NCBI GenBank assembly: GCA_020639095.1
Contig: JACKHH010000009.1
Coordinates: forward strand, 52,556 to 116,555
Direction: 5' to 3'
DNA length: 64,000 bases
Origin: Phycisphaerales bacterium
Lineage (GTDB): Bacteria; Planctomycetota; Phycisphaerae; UBA1845
Within the stretch, counting starts at the first letter, position 1. The number at the start of each line of letters is the position of its first letter. Positions 8,955 to 17,782 of this stretch are shown piece by piece. The notes beneath the pieces are model-generated. The model ran no database searches and was not told the DNA's origin. It saw nothing but the letters and a program-made list of their open reading frames with translations. The position numbers and the translations under genes are program-made.

Positions 8955-9794
8955 TCAAAACTCGACCGAGCGGTGCCCGTTCGGCGCGAGTTCCTCGTTG
9001 ATCTGATCCTGATCGCGGAACTCAACCTCCATCCGCTTGTTGATTACGTTGATGCCCTCGCGATGCGGGCCGCGGTAGCGATCGGCTTTCACCTCGACAA
9101 GGTCGCGCAGGTACGTCCCGGTGATCGCGCGCTTCTCCAGCCCCTCGCGGATGATGCTTTGCACGTTGTCGCCGACGCGGCGCACAGGCTGCGGCGACTT
9201 GTAGATGCGGCCATCGAGAAACCCGAACTGCTCGCGGGTGATGTCCCATTGGTACGCAGCCAGTTCTGCCGCAGTCGGCACGCGTCCGTCGAGTTGGTTG
9301 GCTGAGGCGGGCCGGTAGCTCATGCGAAACGGTTCCCCCTGGCGAGGCCAGCCGAGCAGCGCCGACGGGCACGCGAAGACTTTGTCCTCCGAACCCAGAT
9401 AGGTCGGCATCAGCGCGTTGGGCAGCGACTGCGCCCAGACGCGTTTCGTATCGGCCGCGTTCAACGGTTTGCGTTTGAAGGGATCGAGTTCGGCATCGTC
9501 GACGGCAGCATCACCGAAACCGGGCATGGGGCTGCCATCCAGATCGACTCCGCCGCCCTGCGTCATGGAGGAAATCACGTAGGGCACGCGCCCGGCATTG
9601 TCCACGCCGTAGCTCCACATTGCCGACGCGATCTCACGCAATCGCGACGTGCAGACGGTCTGCTTGGCTTGCTTGCGCGCCTTCTTGAGCGATGGCAGCA
9701 GAATGGCGATCAGCAGGGCGATGATGCTGATAACCACCAGCAACTCGACCAGCGTGAAGGCTCTGCGGTTTCGGATGGGTGAATTCGGTATCAT
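8955..9794 (-). CDS. Type II secretion/pilin-like protein (FTLVELL N-terminus)
   Basis: A 279-residue protein whose N-terminus reads NRRAFTLVELLVVISIIALL, a class III prepilin signal followed by one hydrophobic helix. Cleavage would fall before F13; the residue at -1 is Ala rather than the usual Gly, and the +5 Glu is present. The remainder is a large globular C-terminal region with conserved Trp and Gly positions typical of the planctomycete pilin-like (H-X9-DG/DUF1559-related) group. Such proteins are abundant in Planctomycetota and are assumed to be displayed or processed through a type II secretion or pilus machine; the role is unknown. The start at 9794 places the basic stretch directly before the FTLVEL motif. 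It is followed in the same direction by no gene, because sodN is convergent. Confidence 0.82.
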   Translation of the reverse strand: MIPNSPIRNRRAFTLVELLVVISIIALLIAILLPSLKKARKQAKQTVCTSRLREIASAMWSYGVDNAGRVPYVISSMTQGGGVDLDGSPMPGFGDAAVDDAELDPFKRKPLNAADTKRVWAQSLPNALMPTYLGSEDKVFACPSALLGWPRQGEPFRMSYRPASANQLDGRVPTAAELAAYQWDITREQFGFLDGRIYKSPQPVRRVGDNVQSIIREGLEKRAITGTYLRDLVEVKADRYRGPHREGINVINKRMEVEFRDQDQINEELAPNGHRSVEF

Positions 9795-9873
9795 CTCCCT
9801 CGCCGGGATGATACCATTTTGCGAGCGCTCAAAACAACGGGAAAACCCTGTCGATCGTGGTATCCCGCGTCCC

Positions 9874-9950
9874 GGTGCCACTGCTCTTGAGCAGTGGGTG
9901 TCCACGCCGGGGGGCCATCTCAGAGCACTGCCCAAGAGCAGTGGCACACC
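9874..9950. repeat. Inverted repeat pair TGCCACTGCTCTTG type
   Basis: The arm near 9876-9896 (core GCCACTGCTCTTGAGCAGTG, itself an almost perfect palindrome) recurs in reverse complement near 9926-9947 with one mismatch (20 of 21). It occupies the gap between the two pilin-like genes. Together with the pairs at 5.8 and 6.8 kb it forms a third, unrelated family of short paired palindromes. Confidence 0.75.
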
Positions 9951-9962
9951 GCGTACCAACCG

Positions 9963-10787
9963 CTAGTTGCCGCCGGGCGCGGCAGACAGCAGCGAGTACC
10001 GTGTAAAGAACACCTCAACGCGGTCGTTGTCGGCGTGCAGTTCGTGGTAGCCGGTTTTCTTGCCCATCCCGCCGATGCTCTTTTCAAACTCCTCGCGCGC
10101 GTTGTTCAGGTCGACACGCGTGTCGAGCACACCGCGATGCGGATAGATCGGATGGCCTTCATAGGGCTTGCCTCCGATCATGTCGGCAATGATCGGAAAA
10201 CGCACCTTCCAGAACCCCTTCTCATTCTCATTGCTGTTTGCCTGACGATTCGCGACGTAACGCCGACCGTCGAGCAGACGCATGGGCCGGCCATCGAAAT
10301 GAATATAGTTCGTCATAGCGGGATCCTTATCGACCTTCCGCGTATAGGCGCTATCTGCGCTGTCGTATGGGACCGGTTGGAAGAACCGGTCAGCCGTAAA
10401 GAAGTCATACGTCAATTTCCAACTACCCTTGTCCGCGTTAGCTGGAAAACCGTTGACGGCGGCTGGGCACACCCAACTGTCCTGATTGACATAGGCATAC
10501 ATGACGCGGCCGACCGACTGGGGGTTGTCATTCTCGAATGGGTCCGCATTTCGATCCGACGTGTTCGCACTTTCCATGTAAGGCAGGCGATCATTGTACT
10601 CGTACGAGTACATCAGGATGCCGGTCCAGATGTTCCGCAGGTTGCTGCGGCACACCAGGCGCTTTGACTGATCGCGCGCGCTGCGCAGGGACGGAAGCAG
10701 TATCGAGATCAGCAGCGCGATCACCGACACCACGACAAGCAGTTCAACCAGCGTAAAACCTCTGCGGGTTCGCCTGACCGGTTTCAT
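9963..10787 (-). CDS. Type II secretion/pilin-like protein (GFTLVELL N-terminus)
   Basis: A 274-residue protein with MKPVRRTRRGFTLVELL: cleavage site G10/F11, Glu at +5, then a hydrophobic helix ending LPSLRSARDQSKRLVCRSNL. The globular remainder (residues about 50-274) contains YEYNDRLPY and WVCPAAVNG. It parallels its downstream neighbour, and the two were probably made by duplication and then diverged strongly. AGG lies six bases before ATG 10787; an in-frame ATG at 10805 is less likely. It is separated by 61 bases from the dockerin protein gene, all minus strand. Export is probable; the function is not known. Confidence 0.83.
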   Translation of the reverse strand: MKPVRRTRRGFTLVELLVVVSVIALLISILLPSLRSARDQSKRLVCRSNLRNIWTGILMYSYEYNDRLPYMESANTSDRNADPFENDNPQSVGRVMYAYVNQDSWVCPAAVNGFPANADKGSWKLTYDFFTADRFFQPVPYDSADSAYTRKVDKDPAMTNYIHFDGRPMRLLDGRRYVANRQANSNENEKGFWKVRFPIIADMIGGKPYEGHPIYPHRGVLDTRVDLNNAREEFEKSIGGMGKKTGYHELHADNDRVEVFFTRYSLLSAAPGGN

Positions 10788-10848
10788 CGTGCACCTGCCT
10801 TTCATCCGCTTCCCGCCCCTCCGCTGCGCGTTTGAACCGACGCGAACG

Positions 10849-11994
10849 TCAGTTCCCGAAAACCTGCATGAAGACGGCTGCGTCGCTCAGGTCGACGTCA
10901 ACGTCGTCGTCAAAATCAAACGGCTTGCAACTGCTGCTTGCGAGTCCGCCCCCCGGCCCGGTCATGCAGTCGGGGAACTCGGCGTAATCCACGAGATCGA
11001 CATCACCGTCACCGTCGTAATCACCCGGTGCGTTGGCGAGTTCGATACGCAGCTCCGCCGGTTTGGCGCCGACATCGGTCGCTTCCTTCGTGTACAACGC
11101 GGGGTAGCCTTCCTGGCCGGCTTGCTGGGTGGTCTCCTGCGCCGACGACACGAACAGGATGACGCGCCCGGCGTTCAGTTGCTCCTGGAAATACTGCTTC
11201 ACCGCCCCACCGGAAAGCGAGAGATCGACACTGAAAACAATGTCGAATGGCACCGTCTGCGACCCTGGGGTATACCCAATGGGCTCACCAATCGCCCAGG
11301 GCTGCGGGGTGAACTCAAAGACCGGACTCGCCAACATGTCGTTGTGCAGCCCGCGAATGTGATCCTCGACGTGCAGCATGTCGAGCGAACCAGCCTGGTA
11401 CATGAACGGAAACGGATCGCGGGCTTTGTACTTGTCGCCGAAGAACGGCGAACCGGAGAACGACGCGCCCTGGTACGAGCTGAACTCGGTCCAGGTCACG
11501 GGATCGTGTGTCGGACCGAACCCGGCGCCGTACAGTTCGATCGGCCTGCCCGGGTCGGTGTCGTCACTTTCGCCGTCGGTGTCGCTCGCGTTGCCGCGCG
11601 GGAATCCATCGCCATTGATAAAACCATCACCGTCGAGGTCGTACGAGAACCATTCGTCCACGGAGAGATCGATGTCCCATTCCGCGGTCGCGATGTTGGT
11701 CACCGTCAGACCGATCGAGGTGATGTTGTAATTCTCAGCCCCCAGGCCTGGCGCGATGATCGACGACGTGTCCCAGGCCAGAATCACGAGACCGTCGCGG
11801 TCGTTGAACTCGTTGTTGATGCCGGAAGAACCCGGCAACGTGAACGTCGACGCGATAGGCCGCGTCCCCGTTGATGTATTGAGCCAATACTGCCAGCGAT
11901 CGTCGCTCGGCGGCGTGAAGGCGACCTTGGCCGCCTTCACACCACACGATGCGATCAACAGTACGATCGTGGCGAGCGTAAAAGACTTCGCCAT
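10849..11994 (-). CDS. Secreted protein with C-terminal dockerin repeat
   Basis: A 381-residue precursor starting MAKSFTLATIVLLIASCGVKAA, a signal peptide (a lipoprotein reading at Cys16 is possible). The middle resembles a secreted beta-rich domain, with a DLDGDGFINGDGF stretch near residue 150 that looks like a calcium site. The last 70 residues form a type I dockerin pair: DYDGDGDVDLVDYAEF and FDFDDDVDVDLSDAAVF, each an EF-hand-like calcium loop. Planctomycete dockerins usually lack cellulosomal cohesins, and their partner here is unknown. AAGGA lies nine bases before ATG 11994. It lies just downstream of the PEP-CTERM gene in the same direction (22-base gap) and is probably co-transcribed. 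Confidence 0.82.
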   Translation of the reverse strand: MAKSFTLATIVLLIASCGVKAAKVAFTPPSDDRWQYWLNTSTGTRPIASTFTLPGSSGINNEFNDRDGLVILAWDTSSIIAPGLGAENYNITSIGLTVTNIATAEWDIDLSVDEWFSYDLDGDGFINGDGFPRGNASDTDGESDDTDPGRPIELYGAGFGPTHDPVTWTEFSSYQGASFSGSPFFGDKYKARDPFPFMYQAGSLDMLHVEDHIRGLHNDMLASPVFEFTPQPWAIGEPIGYTPGSQTVPFDIVFSVDLSLSGGAVKQYFQEQLNAGRVILFVSSAQETTQQAGQEGYPALYTKEATDVGAKPAELRIELANAPGDYDGDGDVDLVDYAEFPDCMTGPGGGLASSSCKPFDFDDDVDVDLSDAAVFMQVFGN

Positions 11995-12016
11995 CGTTCG
12001 ATTCCTTTTTGAAAAA

Positions 12017-12691
12017 CTACGCGCGACGACGACGCGCACCCACAGCCACCAAGCCCAGACCGAGCAGCGCGAGGCTGGCCGGTTCCGGCGTGATCGCCAC
12101 CTGATCCAGACTGAACAGTACGTCAACGTCCGCGCTATCCAGCGCCGCCGGCGTGATCACGCCAACCTGCACGCGGGCGACATTGCCGAAGGCGGTCGCG
12201 TAGGGAACGCCTTCGAGAATGATGGCCGGATTGCCGTCGAAGAGATCGAGATTGATCTGCGTCCAGACGCCCGGAGCCACCGGCGCACCGATAACCCCAA
12301 CCGCGCCCGGGCCGCCAACCGGCGCGAAGCGGAAGAAGAAGTTCATCGGAACCGACGCATCGTGCTTCACGTACGCCGAGACACCCGTGACGCCGTCCGC
12401 AATCCAATTGCCGACGAACGACGCGCCGCTCGCACCGGGTCCGCCACGCAGCGGAAGCACGAACGAGCCGGTCGTCTCTGCCGAGAAGTTGTGCGTGTTG
12501 CTGACGAATCCACCGCCGTCCGACCCACCGCTCGCGGTCCACGAAAGCGGCGTGGTACCACCCGAGTCCGCGGTCCAACCAGACGCATCCGTCGAGAACG
12601 TTTCTTCAAAAGGCACGATCGCCGCCAGCGCATTTGCCGGGACGAACGCGATCACAGCCAACACAGTTACCAACGCCATGGTCTTCTTCAT
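12017..12691 (-). CDS. PEP-CTERM surface protein
   Basis: A 224-residue protein with a signal peptide (MKKTMALVTVLAVIAFVPANALA) and a classical PEP-CTERM tail: TPEPASLALLGLGLVAVG then ARRRR, meaning a Pro-Glu-Pro motif, a hydrophobic helix and an Arg cluster. The body is beta-rich and low in Cys, typical of a jelly-roll-like exported protein. An exosortase recognises such tails, removes the end and anchors or releases the protein at the envelope. GGAAGGG lies about nine bases before ATG 12691. It leads the unit with the dockerin protein. The only exosortase-family gene in the window, at 60.9 kb, lacks the catalytic Cys, so the processing enzyme may lie elsewhere in the genome. Confidence 0.87.
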   Translation of the reverse strand: MKKTMALVTVLAVIAFVPANALAAIVPFEETFSTDASGWTADSGGTTPLSWTASGGSDGGGFVSNTHNFSAETTGSFVLPLRGGPGASGASFVGNWIADGVTGVSAYVKHDASVPMNFFFRFAPVGGPGAVGVIGAPVAPGVWTQINLDLFDGNPAIILEGVPYATAFGNVARVQVGVITPAALDSADVDVLFSLDQVAITPEPASLALLGLGLVAVGARRRRA

Positions 12692-12922
12692 CTGTTGTTT
12701 CCCTTCCAATTCGAGAGAAAGCCTGGAACTTCTTCCCACACCTCAACCAGTGCGGACGAATACCTGACCGATCGAAGGCGAATGACACGCGACGACGATC
12801 GGCTGACGGACGCTTATCGGAGAGAGTGCGCCCGTCAGGAACGATGTAGCGAATCCGTCGCAGAGTTCGCGCGCAGTTACGCGCACCAACGGCTGCGACT
12901 TGAGTTTTTACGTGGGGTGGAA

Positions 12923-13483
12923 CTAACGTGCGGGCGGCGCGCGCGGCGCAGCGTACAGCGGAACGACCCGTGAGGTGAACGGCAGCCACGCGTCCTCAAC
13001 AGCCCGTGCGCGCGGGTCGGGTTGCAACTCGCCGGCGGAAATACTGCCGGGGAAGCGACGCAGCATCGCGTCGTGCAACTCCGCGAGCAACAGCACGGAA
13101 CCGAGGATAAACGTGGCCATCAACCACGGCATGTGCGCCGGGTCGAGACCCATTTCGTCACCGACCATACGGTCGATCACGCCAACGTGGATCATGCCGA
13201 GAATCAGAACCGCAACCACGGCACCGCGCCAACCACCGCGCATCCGCAGCCACGGAACATCGAACAGCTTGAGAATGAAGAAACCCGCCGAAAGCGACAG
13301 GCCGGTAATGCGCGTGATCAGCGAAAGGTACGCACCCGAATCGGTCGAGCCCACCGCGTCAAACAACGACGGCAGCGCGATGCCGTGCATCACGAGCATC
13401 GACATCCAGAAAAGCCGGCGGACCATCGTCCGACAAACCATCCAGATGTTCGCATTCCGCGATTTGTTTCGGGTACTGCTCAC
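12923..13483 (-). CDS. Multi-pass membrane protein of unknown function
   Basis: A 186-residue protein with about four predicted membrane helices (WMSMLVMHGIALPSLFDAV, LITRITGLSLSAGFFILKLF, AVVAVLILGMIHVGVI, MPWLMATFILGSVLLLAEL). The C-terminus is Pro/Arg-rich. The start is GTG 13483. No family was recognised. It lies head to tail behind another small membrane protein (104-base gap). The helix spacing resembles a cytochrome b561-type or copper-resistance-like membrane protein, but no haem-ligand pattern is convincing. Confidence 0.72.
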   Translation of the reverse strand: MSSTRNKSRNANIWMVCRTMVRRLFWMSMLVMHGIALPSLFDAVGSTDSGAYLSLITRITGLSLSAGFFILKLFDVPWLRMRGGWRGAVVAVLILGMIHVGVIDRMVGDEMGLDPAHMPWLMATFILGSVLLLAELHDAMLRRFPGSISAGELQPDPRARAVEDAWLPFTSRVVPLYAAPRAPPAR

Positions 13484-13587
13484 GCGATCGCCATTCCGTG
13501 CGAATAAGGGGTACTTCGTGGGCTCTCCGCCCTACCTAATATAGCGCAGATCGGAGATTACGCCAGCGATTTCCAATCAGCCGCCTG

Positions 13588-13992
13588 CTAGAACGGCTTG
13601 GCTGCTACCGCTGCCACCGCCAGCAGCCCGCCGACGACCACGAAGACCACGATCATGAACCCCACGCCGTAGACCGTCTGCGTGCCGCTATCAAGAACAG
13701 CCACCGACTTCGACCGCCGCTTCACCCGCTGGTGGACGAACTGCGATATCCAGGTCCAGTGCAGGATCAGGTGTACCAGAATCACCACCGCAAACGCCAT
13801 CGTGACCCAGAAATTGACCGCATCCCACGCCTTGTGGTTCATCCCCCACAGCGCCAGCCCGGACTTGCCCTCGGCCGGTGGTGGCACGATCCAGAAAGTA
13901 ACCAGACGGGTCCAGAGCGTTGCGAGCAGCACCACAAAGGCACCGAGGTCCAGCGAGAAGTTAATCGCCGAACGGGACATGCGTTTGGCCAT
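13588..13992 (-). CDS. DUF4405-like membrane protein
   Basis: A 134-residue protein with three or four helices. The blocks INFSLDLGAFVVLLATLWT, FWIVPPP and MNHKAWDAVNFWVTMAF then VVILVHLILHWTWI match the DUF4405/cytochrome-b-like pattern, in which paired His residues in the last helices (VHLILHW) may bind haem. The start at 13992 (MAKRMSRS) was chosen because AGGA precedes it by ten bases; GTG 14022 is possible. It is the first of the minus-strand pair with the 186-residue membrane protein. Confidence 0.72.
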   Translation of the reverse strand: MAKRMSRSAINFSLDLGAFVVLLATLWTRLVTFWIVPPPAEGKSGLALWGMNHKAWDAVNFWVTMAFAVVILVHLILHWTWISQFVHQRVKRRSKSVAVLDSGTQTVYGVGFMIVVFVVVGGLLAVAAVAAKPF

Positions 13993-14022
13993 GAATCCAG
14001 CTTCCTGTTTCCGGGGGATCAC

Positions 14023-14517
14023 ACCTCACAAACGCCCGCCCCAACCCATTTCATATCGACTGCGGGAGGTTGGGAATGCTGCGGGCCGACCGCGCGTTCA
14101 ATGGTAGCGACCAACTCCGGGATGGCTACCCGGCGACGAGCGGTCGTGGTCCGGGGGCGCCCGATGTTTGCGGATTTTTACGATTTTTCGGGCCGGGGAT
14201 GCAATCATTTGAATCGGACCGGAAATGCATTGTTTGAGGACAGCGGGTCCGAGCTTGCCCGGCCGAGGATCCGCAAAAGAGGTCGTCTCTGTCGCAGGCA
14301 TCAGCTGGCGGCGAGGCGGCCTTTTTGTTTTGGGAGAGTGAACGCCGGGAAGCGCGACCCGCCGTCCGCACAGAACCGTTACATTTCACGCAATATCAGG
14401 CGGCACGATGGAAATGGGTTAACAGAGGGCGTTGATTCGCTCATACTGCGCACAACGGGTGCGCCGTGCAGGGAGAGACCCATGCCGGGCAAGGCGGGAT
14501 GATCGTGTTGCCGGCAG
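14023..14517. other. Intergenic region before ECF sigma gene
   Basis: About 495 bases between a minus-strand membrane gene and the plus-strand sigma factor. A run TTTGCGGATTTTTACGATTT near 14165 is the most AT-rich part and a possible promoter area for one of the divergent genes. No gene was recognised. Confidence 0.4.
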
Positions 14518-15189
14518 GTGGATTTGAAATGTCGCCCGAAGCGCTGCCGAGCGAGGCGCGCCAAGTCGTCGGGCGCGGTGCTGACGCGAAACGGGAGCAC
14601 GAGGTTGCGCCACACCCACGACTCGGACAGGTTCCTGGCACTGCTGGAACCCTTGCGCGATTCGCTGCATCGTTTCGCCTTGCGCAACGTTTGGCGACGC
14701 GACCAGGTCGCCGATGTGGTTCAAGAAGCCGTGATGACGGCGTGGCGCCATTTCCACAAGTTCGAGGAAGGCACCAACTTCCGCGCCTGGATGTTCAAGA
14801 TTCTGCTGAACACCCTCTACCGGGTGAACCGCAAGAGTCATCGCGCGCGGGAGGTCGGTTTCGAGGGTGACATGTTCGACGCGGAGCAGGTCGTGGAACG
14901 CGAGTCGGCGTGGGCGAGCATCCTTGAGAATCCCCAGCGCGTGCTGGAAGCGCTGGACGATCGGGTGATCACCGCGCTGGCCACGCTCGCGCCCACCGAA
15001 CGGCAATGCCTGCTGCTGCGTCTGCTCGAGGATTTCAGCTACAAGGAGATCGCGGACCAACTCGATCTCCCGTTGGGTACGGTCATGTCGCACGTGTATC
15101 GCGCACGGATGAAGCTGCGCGAACGCCTTGCGGAAATAGCGCTGGAGGAAAGGCTTGTCGGGTCGCCGGGCGACGAGGAACCGGTATGA
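14518..15189 (+). CDS. ECF-type RNA polymerase sigma factor
   Basis: A protein of up to 223 residues. Region 2 is clear (DVVQEAVMTAWRHFHKFEEG, FRAWMFKILLNTLYR), and region 4 carries the helix-turn-helix ERQCLLLRLLEDFSYKEIAD then LPLGTVMSHVYRARMKLRE. The GTG start at 14518 is uncertain: the conserved part begins near 14620, and a GTG at 14578 is also in frame. It directs RNA polymerase to a small regulon, normally held inactive by the anti-sigma factor encoded next. The two genes are about 55 bases apart. Directly downstream and convergent is a PEP-CTERM gene, but regulation of that gene is only a guess. Confidence 0.9.
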   Translation: MDLKCRPKRCRARRAKSSGAVLTRNGSTRLRHTHDSDRFLALLEPLRDSLHRFALRNVWRRDQVADVVQEAVMTAWRHFHKFEEGTNFRAWMFKILLNTLYRVNRKSHRAREVGFEGDMFDAEQVVERESAWASILENPQRVLEALDDRVITALATLAPTERQCLLLRLLEDFSYKEIADQLDLPLGTVMSHVYRARMKLRERLAEIALEERLVGSPGDEEPV

Positions 15190-15243
15190 GCCCGGGCGCG
15201 ATCGCGCTCCCGGATGGTGGAAAAGCTTAAGTTGCAGGTTGCC

Positions 15244-16086
15244 ATGGGTAGTAGGATGGACTGTCACGAATGTCGTAAGTGGTGGAGCCCGTACCTCGAT
15301 TCGGAGCTCGATGCGAGCAAGACCTTCGAGGTGTCGGAGCATCTGCGCGCCTGCGCGGAATGTCGCGACCGGTTCGAGCGTGAGACGTACATCGAGAACT
15401 GGCTGCGTGAACGGCTCAAGTCGGAGAAGATGCCGCAAGAACTCTGGGGCACGCTCTGTCGCGAGGTGCGCAGCCAGGAACGCACGGTGCGTTTCCCGTT
15501 CGGTCGCGTTCTCGCGGTTGCAGCCTCCGTGCTCTTCCTTGTCGCGGGCTCACTCTTCTATTGGCGCTGGCTAAACGACGACCTCGGCAGCGATTCGCAA
15601 ACGGTCGTCAACGCGCAAACCGTGCAGCAGTCGGTGTCCGATCTCTTGCAGGATCGCATGCCCACGCTCGTCGCGTTTCCCGATGAGCCAGCCAGTGATT
15701 GCGCGAAGCAGCTCGCCGAACTGAGCCGTCAGCTCCTGCACGCCGAAGTCGCGATTGACTTGGGCAATACTGATGATCACACCGTTCAACTGGTCAGCGT
15801 AACCGAGCGAAAGGACGCGACCGGTGCGCCCTACATCGAAGTGTGCGCGAACTGCTGCGGCAGGCCGGTACTGCTCGCCATCTCGCAGCGCAAGTGTCAC
15901 AACTGCATCGTCGAGCTGCGCAAACCCACCGACGCCTGCGAACGTAAGTGCCGATCGGGATGCCCGAAAACTCCGCCGATCAAGGTCGAATCGATCGAAC
16001 GCAGCGGCGTGATGATCGCAGCCGCTACGGCAGACCACTACCTGACCGGCATGTTCAAATCCATCTCGGTCACGCCCGTGCTGTAG
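15244..16086 (+). CDS. Zinc-finger anti-sigma factor with cysteine-rich periplasmic part
   Basis: A 280-residue protein (an upstream in-frame ATG at 15214 would add 10 residues). The N-terminus carries MDCHECRKWWSPYLDSELD and HLRACAECRDRF, the H-x3-C-x2-C zinc motif of zf-HC2 anti-sigma factors. One membrane helix follows (VLAVAASVLFLVAGSLFYW, residues about 87-105). The exported C-terminal part is unusual: it ends with VCANCCGRPVLL, KCHNCIVEL, CERKCRSGCPK, eight or more Cys in about 60 residues. This suggests a second metal or disulfide sensing site on the outer face. It probably binds and silences the sigma factor encoded immediately before it. Confidence 0.85.
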   Translation: MGSRMDCHECRKWWSPYLDSELDASKTFEVSEHLRACAECRDRFERETYIENWLRERLKSEKMPQELWGTLCREVRSQERTVRFPFGRVLAVAASVLFLVAGSLFYWRWLNDDLGSDSQTVVNAQTVQQSVSDLLQDRMPTLVAFPDEPASDCAKQLAELSRQLLHAEVAIDLGNTDDHTVQLVSVTERKDATGAPYIEVCANCCGRPVLLAISQRKCHNCIVELRKPTDACERKCRSGCPKTPPIKVESIERSGVMIAAATADHYLTGMFKSISVTPVL

Positions 16087-16092
16087 GGTATG

Positions 16093-17460
16093 CTAGCGCT
16101 GCCGGCGCGTGCTGCCGATCGCGAACAGCCCGGCGATGAACAGCAAGCCCGTCACCGGTTCCGGTACCACGTTCAAGACCGCACCGCCCAGACCTGCGAA
16201 ATCGCCAAACAACGGATCGCTGATCCCGGCAGTCGTGGGAACTCCGCCCACCACGCCAGCCTGTCCCGATCCGCCATAGAACGGATCGAGGAACGTGATC
16301 TCAGTCCCTTCGGGTAGCGCGATCAAATCATTTGAACGCACGCCCGCGGGTCCCGATGGAAAGTTCGGCGCGGGCAACGGGATGGTTGGCGAAGGCGCAG
16401 TTGGTGTCGGCGCAGTTGGTGACGGTGCCGTCGGTGTCGGTACAGTCGGCGCGGGCACGATCGGCGTTGGCTCCGGAATCGTCGGCGATAACGGCGAGGT
16501 TGGTGATGTTGGAACCAACGGTGTCGTCGGAACGGTTGGCGTCGCAGGTGTTTCCGGCGTTGTTGTCGGCGTCGTTGGATTGCCTGTCGTCACCGGCGGC
16601 GTGACGTTGGACGAACCGGTCAACGTCGGGGTGACAATGGCCACCGGAACTTCCGGTCCGTACGCCAGTTCGGGACCGTATGGTGTCGTCGTCACCGCGT
16701 CGATCACCGTGCCGGCTGACCCGCTGGATGCTGTCGAAGGCGTACGCGTAATCACCTGCACCGGGGTCACCGTGATCGACTCCGACGCACGCTGCGGGGT
16801 GTCCAGATTGGTGAGCTGCCGCACGCTGATCGGCGCACTCGTCGCCGGCAGCGACACCACCGGCTCGTCGTCGAGCCGCGACGTCATTGTGAATTCCGTT
16901 ACGACACTTGCATCCGTCCGCGGCAATACCGCAAGTAGCGTTGACGCCACCAGTCCGTGACGCGCACGCGTGTCCTCGCGCAGCTCGAACGCGGTCGGAA
17001 TCAGCGGATAGCGCTCAGGCGCCGCCCCGGCACCATAAATCAACTCGCGCGACCGCGCCCGCGACGTCTCATTCCACGACGCCAACGCAAGCATCCCATC
17101 GAGCCCGCGCCCGATCGGCGACGTACTGCTGCCCCGCCACGCGCCCGTCGCATCACCGGAATCCACCACGTTCGGCTCGTGCCCCGGCCAATGCAACGAC
17201 GGCACGAATCCCGCGGAACTTGTCGAACGCCGCTGCGAATCGACCGCATCGGTATCGGGTACTGAGCGTACGATCGGCAAACGGCGCGGAACTTCCAGGT
17301 CCAAGTCCTCGAAGTCAATCGTCCCTGTCGGCGCGATCGTCTCGGCTTGACCGTCCGCGACCTGCACCGGCGGCGCGTCCTGCCAATGCAGCGCAAGCGG
17401 CACCAACACCAGTCCGCCCAGCACAAATCCAATCGCCACACTGATCAGGTGATTTCGCAT
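16093..17460 (-). CDS. Thr/Pro-rich PEP-CTERM protein
   Basis: A 455-residue protein. Residues 1-25 (MRNHLISVAIGFVLGGLVLVPLALH) are a membrane or signal segment. The middle region (about 280-370) is a low-complexity Thr-Pro repeat with units such as PTPTAPSPTAP and TPETPATPTVP, likely an extended, probably glycosylated stalk. The C-terminus, VPEPVTGLLFIAGLFAIGS then TRRQR, is a PEP-CTERM sorting tail. AAGGTGG precedes ATG 17460. It is convergent with the sigma/anti-sigma pair; the stops at 16086 and 16093 are six bases apart. A surface stalk or adhesin role is inferred from the architecture. Confidence 0.83.
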   Translation of the reverse strand: MRNHLISVAIGFVLGGLVLVPLALHWQDAPPVQVADGQAETIAPTGTIDFEDLDLEVPRRLPIVRSVPDTDAVDSQRRSTSSAGFVPSLHWPGHEPNVVDSGDATGAWRGSSTSPIGRGLDGMLALASWNETSRARSRELIYGAGAAPERYPLIPTAFELREDTRARHGLVASTLLAVLPRTDASVVTEFTMTSRLDDEPVVSLPATSAPISVRQLTNLDTPQRASESITVTPVQVITRTPSTASSGSAGTVIDAVTTTPYGPELAYGPEVPVAIVTPTLTGSSNVTPPVTTGNPTTPTTTPETPATPTVPTTPLVPTSPTSPLSPTIPEPTPIVPAPTVPTPTAPSPTAPTPTAPSPTIPLPAPNFPSGPAGVRSNDLIALPEGTEITFLDPFYGGSGQAGVVGGVPTTAGISDPLFGDFAGLGGAVLNVVPEPVTGLLFIAGLFAIGSTRRQR

Positions 17461-17782
17461 CGCATCCACCTTTTGCTCGGGAAAGACAGCGCGAACGTTT
17501 GCCCCGCGCATGCACGCGCAATCCCCGCAAGAAACCTGTGATCACAGCCCGGTTCCACCGTAGTGACTCGCGCGCGCGAATGCAATGCTGTAGCCACGCA
17601 TGACCCACGTGGCGCGTTCAGGAATGCGGATATGGGTGAAGATTCTCGCGGGGCGAGATGCAGGCGGGGATGGTCCCCGCGGAGTCCGATCCGTCGAAAT
17701 CCGCGGGGTGCCCGCCCCCTCCAGAATCCGTCAGCGACGCGCGATCCCTCGCGCGCCGCGGGTATTCGCAATACGTTCGGCG
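17461..17782. other. Intergenic region with GC-rich hairpins
   Basis: A 322-base gap upstream of the Thr/Pro-rich PEP-CTERM gene and downstream of the giant gene, both on the minus strand. It contains GC-rich dyads, for example GCGGGGATGGTCCCCGC near 17670-17690 and its near copy around CCGCGGGGTGCCCGCCCC, probably repeats rather than terminators because no T-run follows. No gene is seen. Confidence 0.45.
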
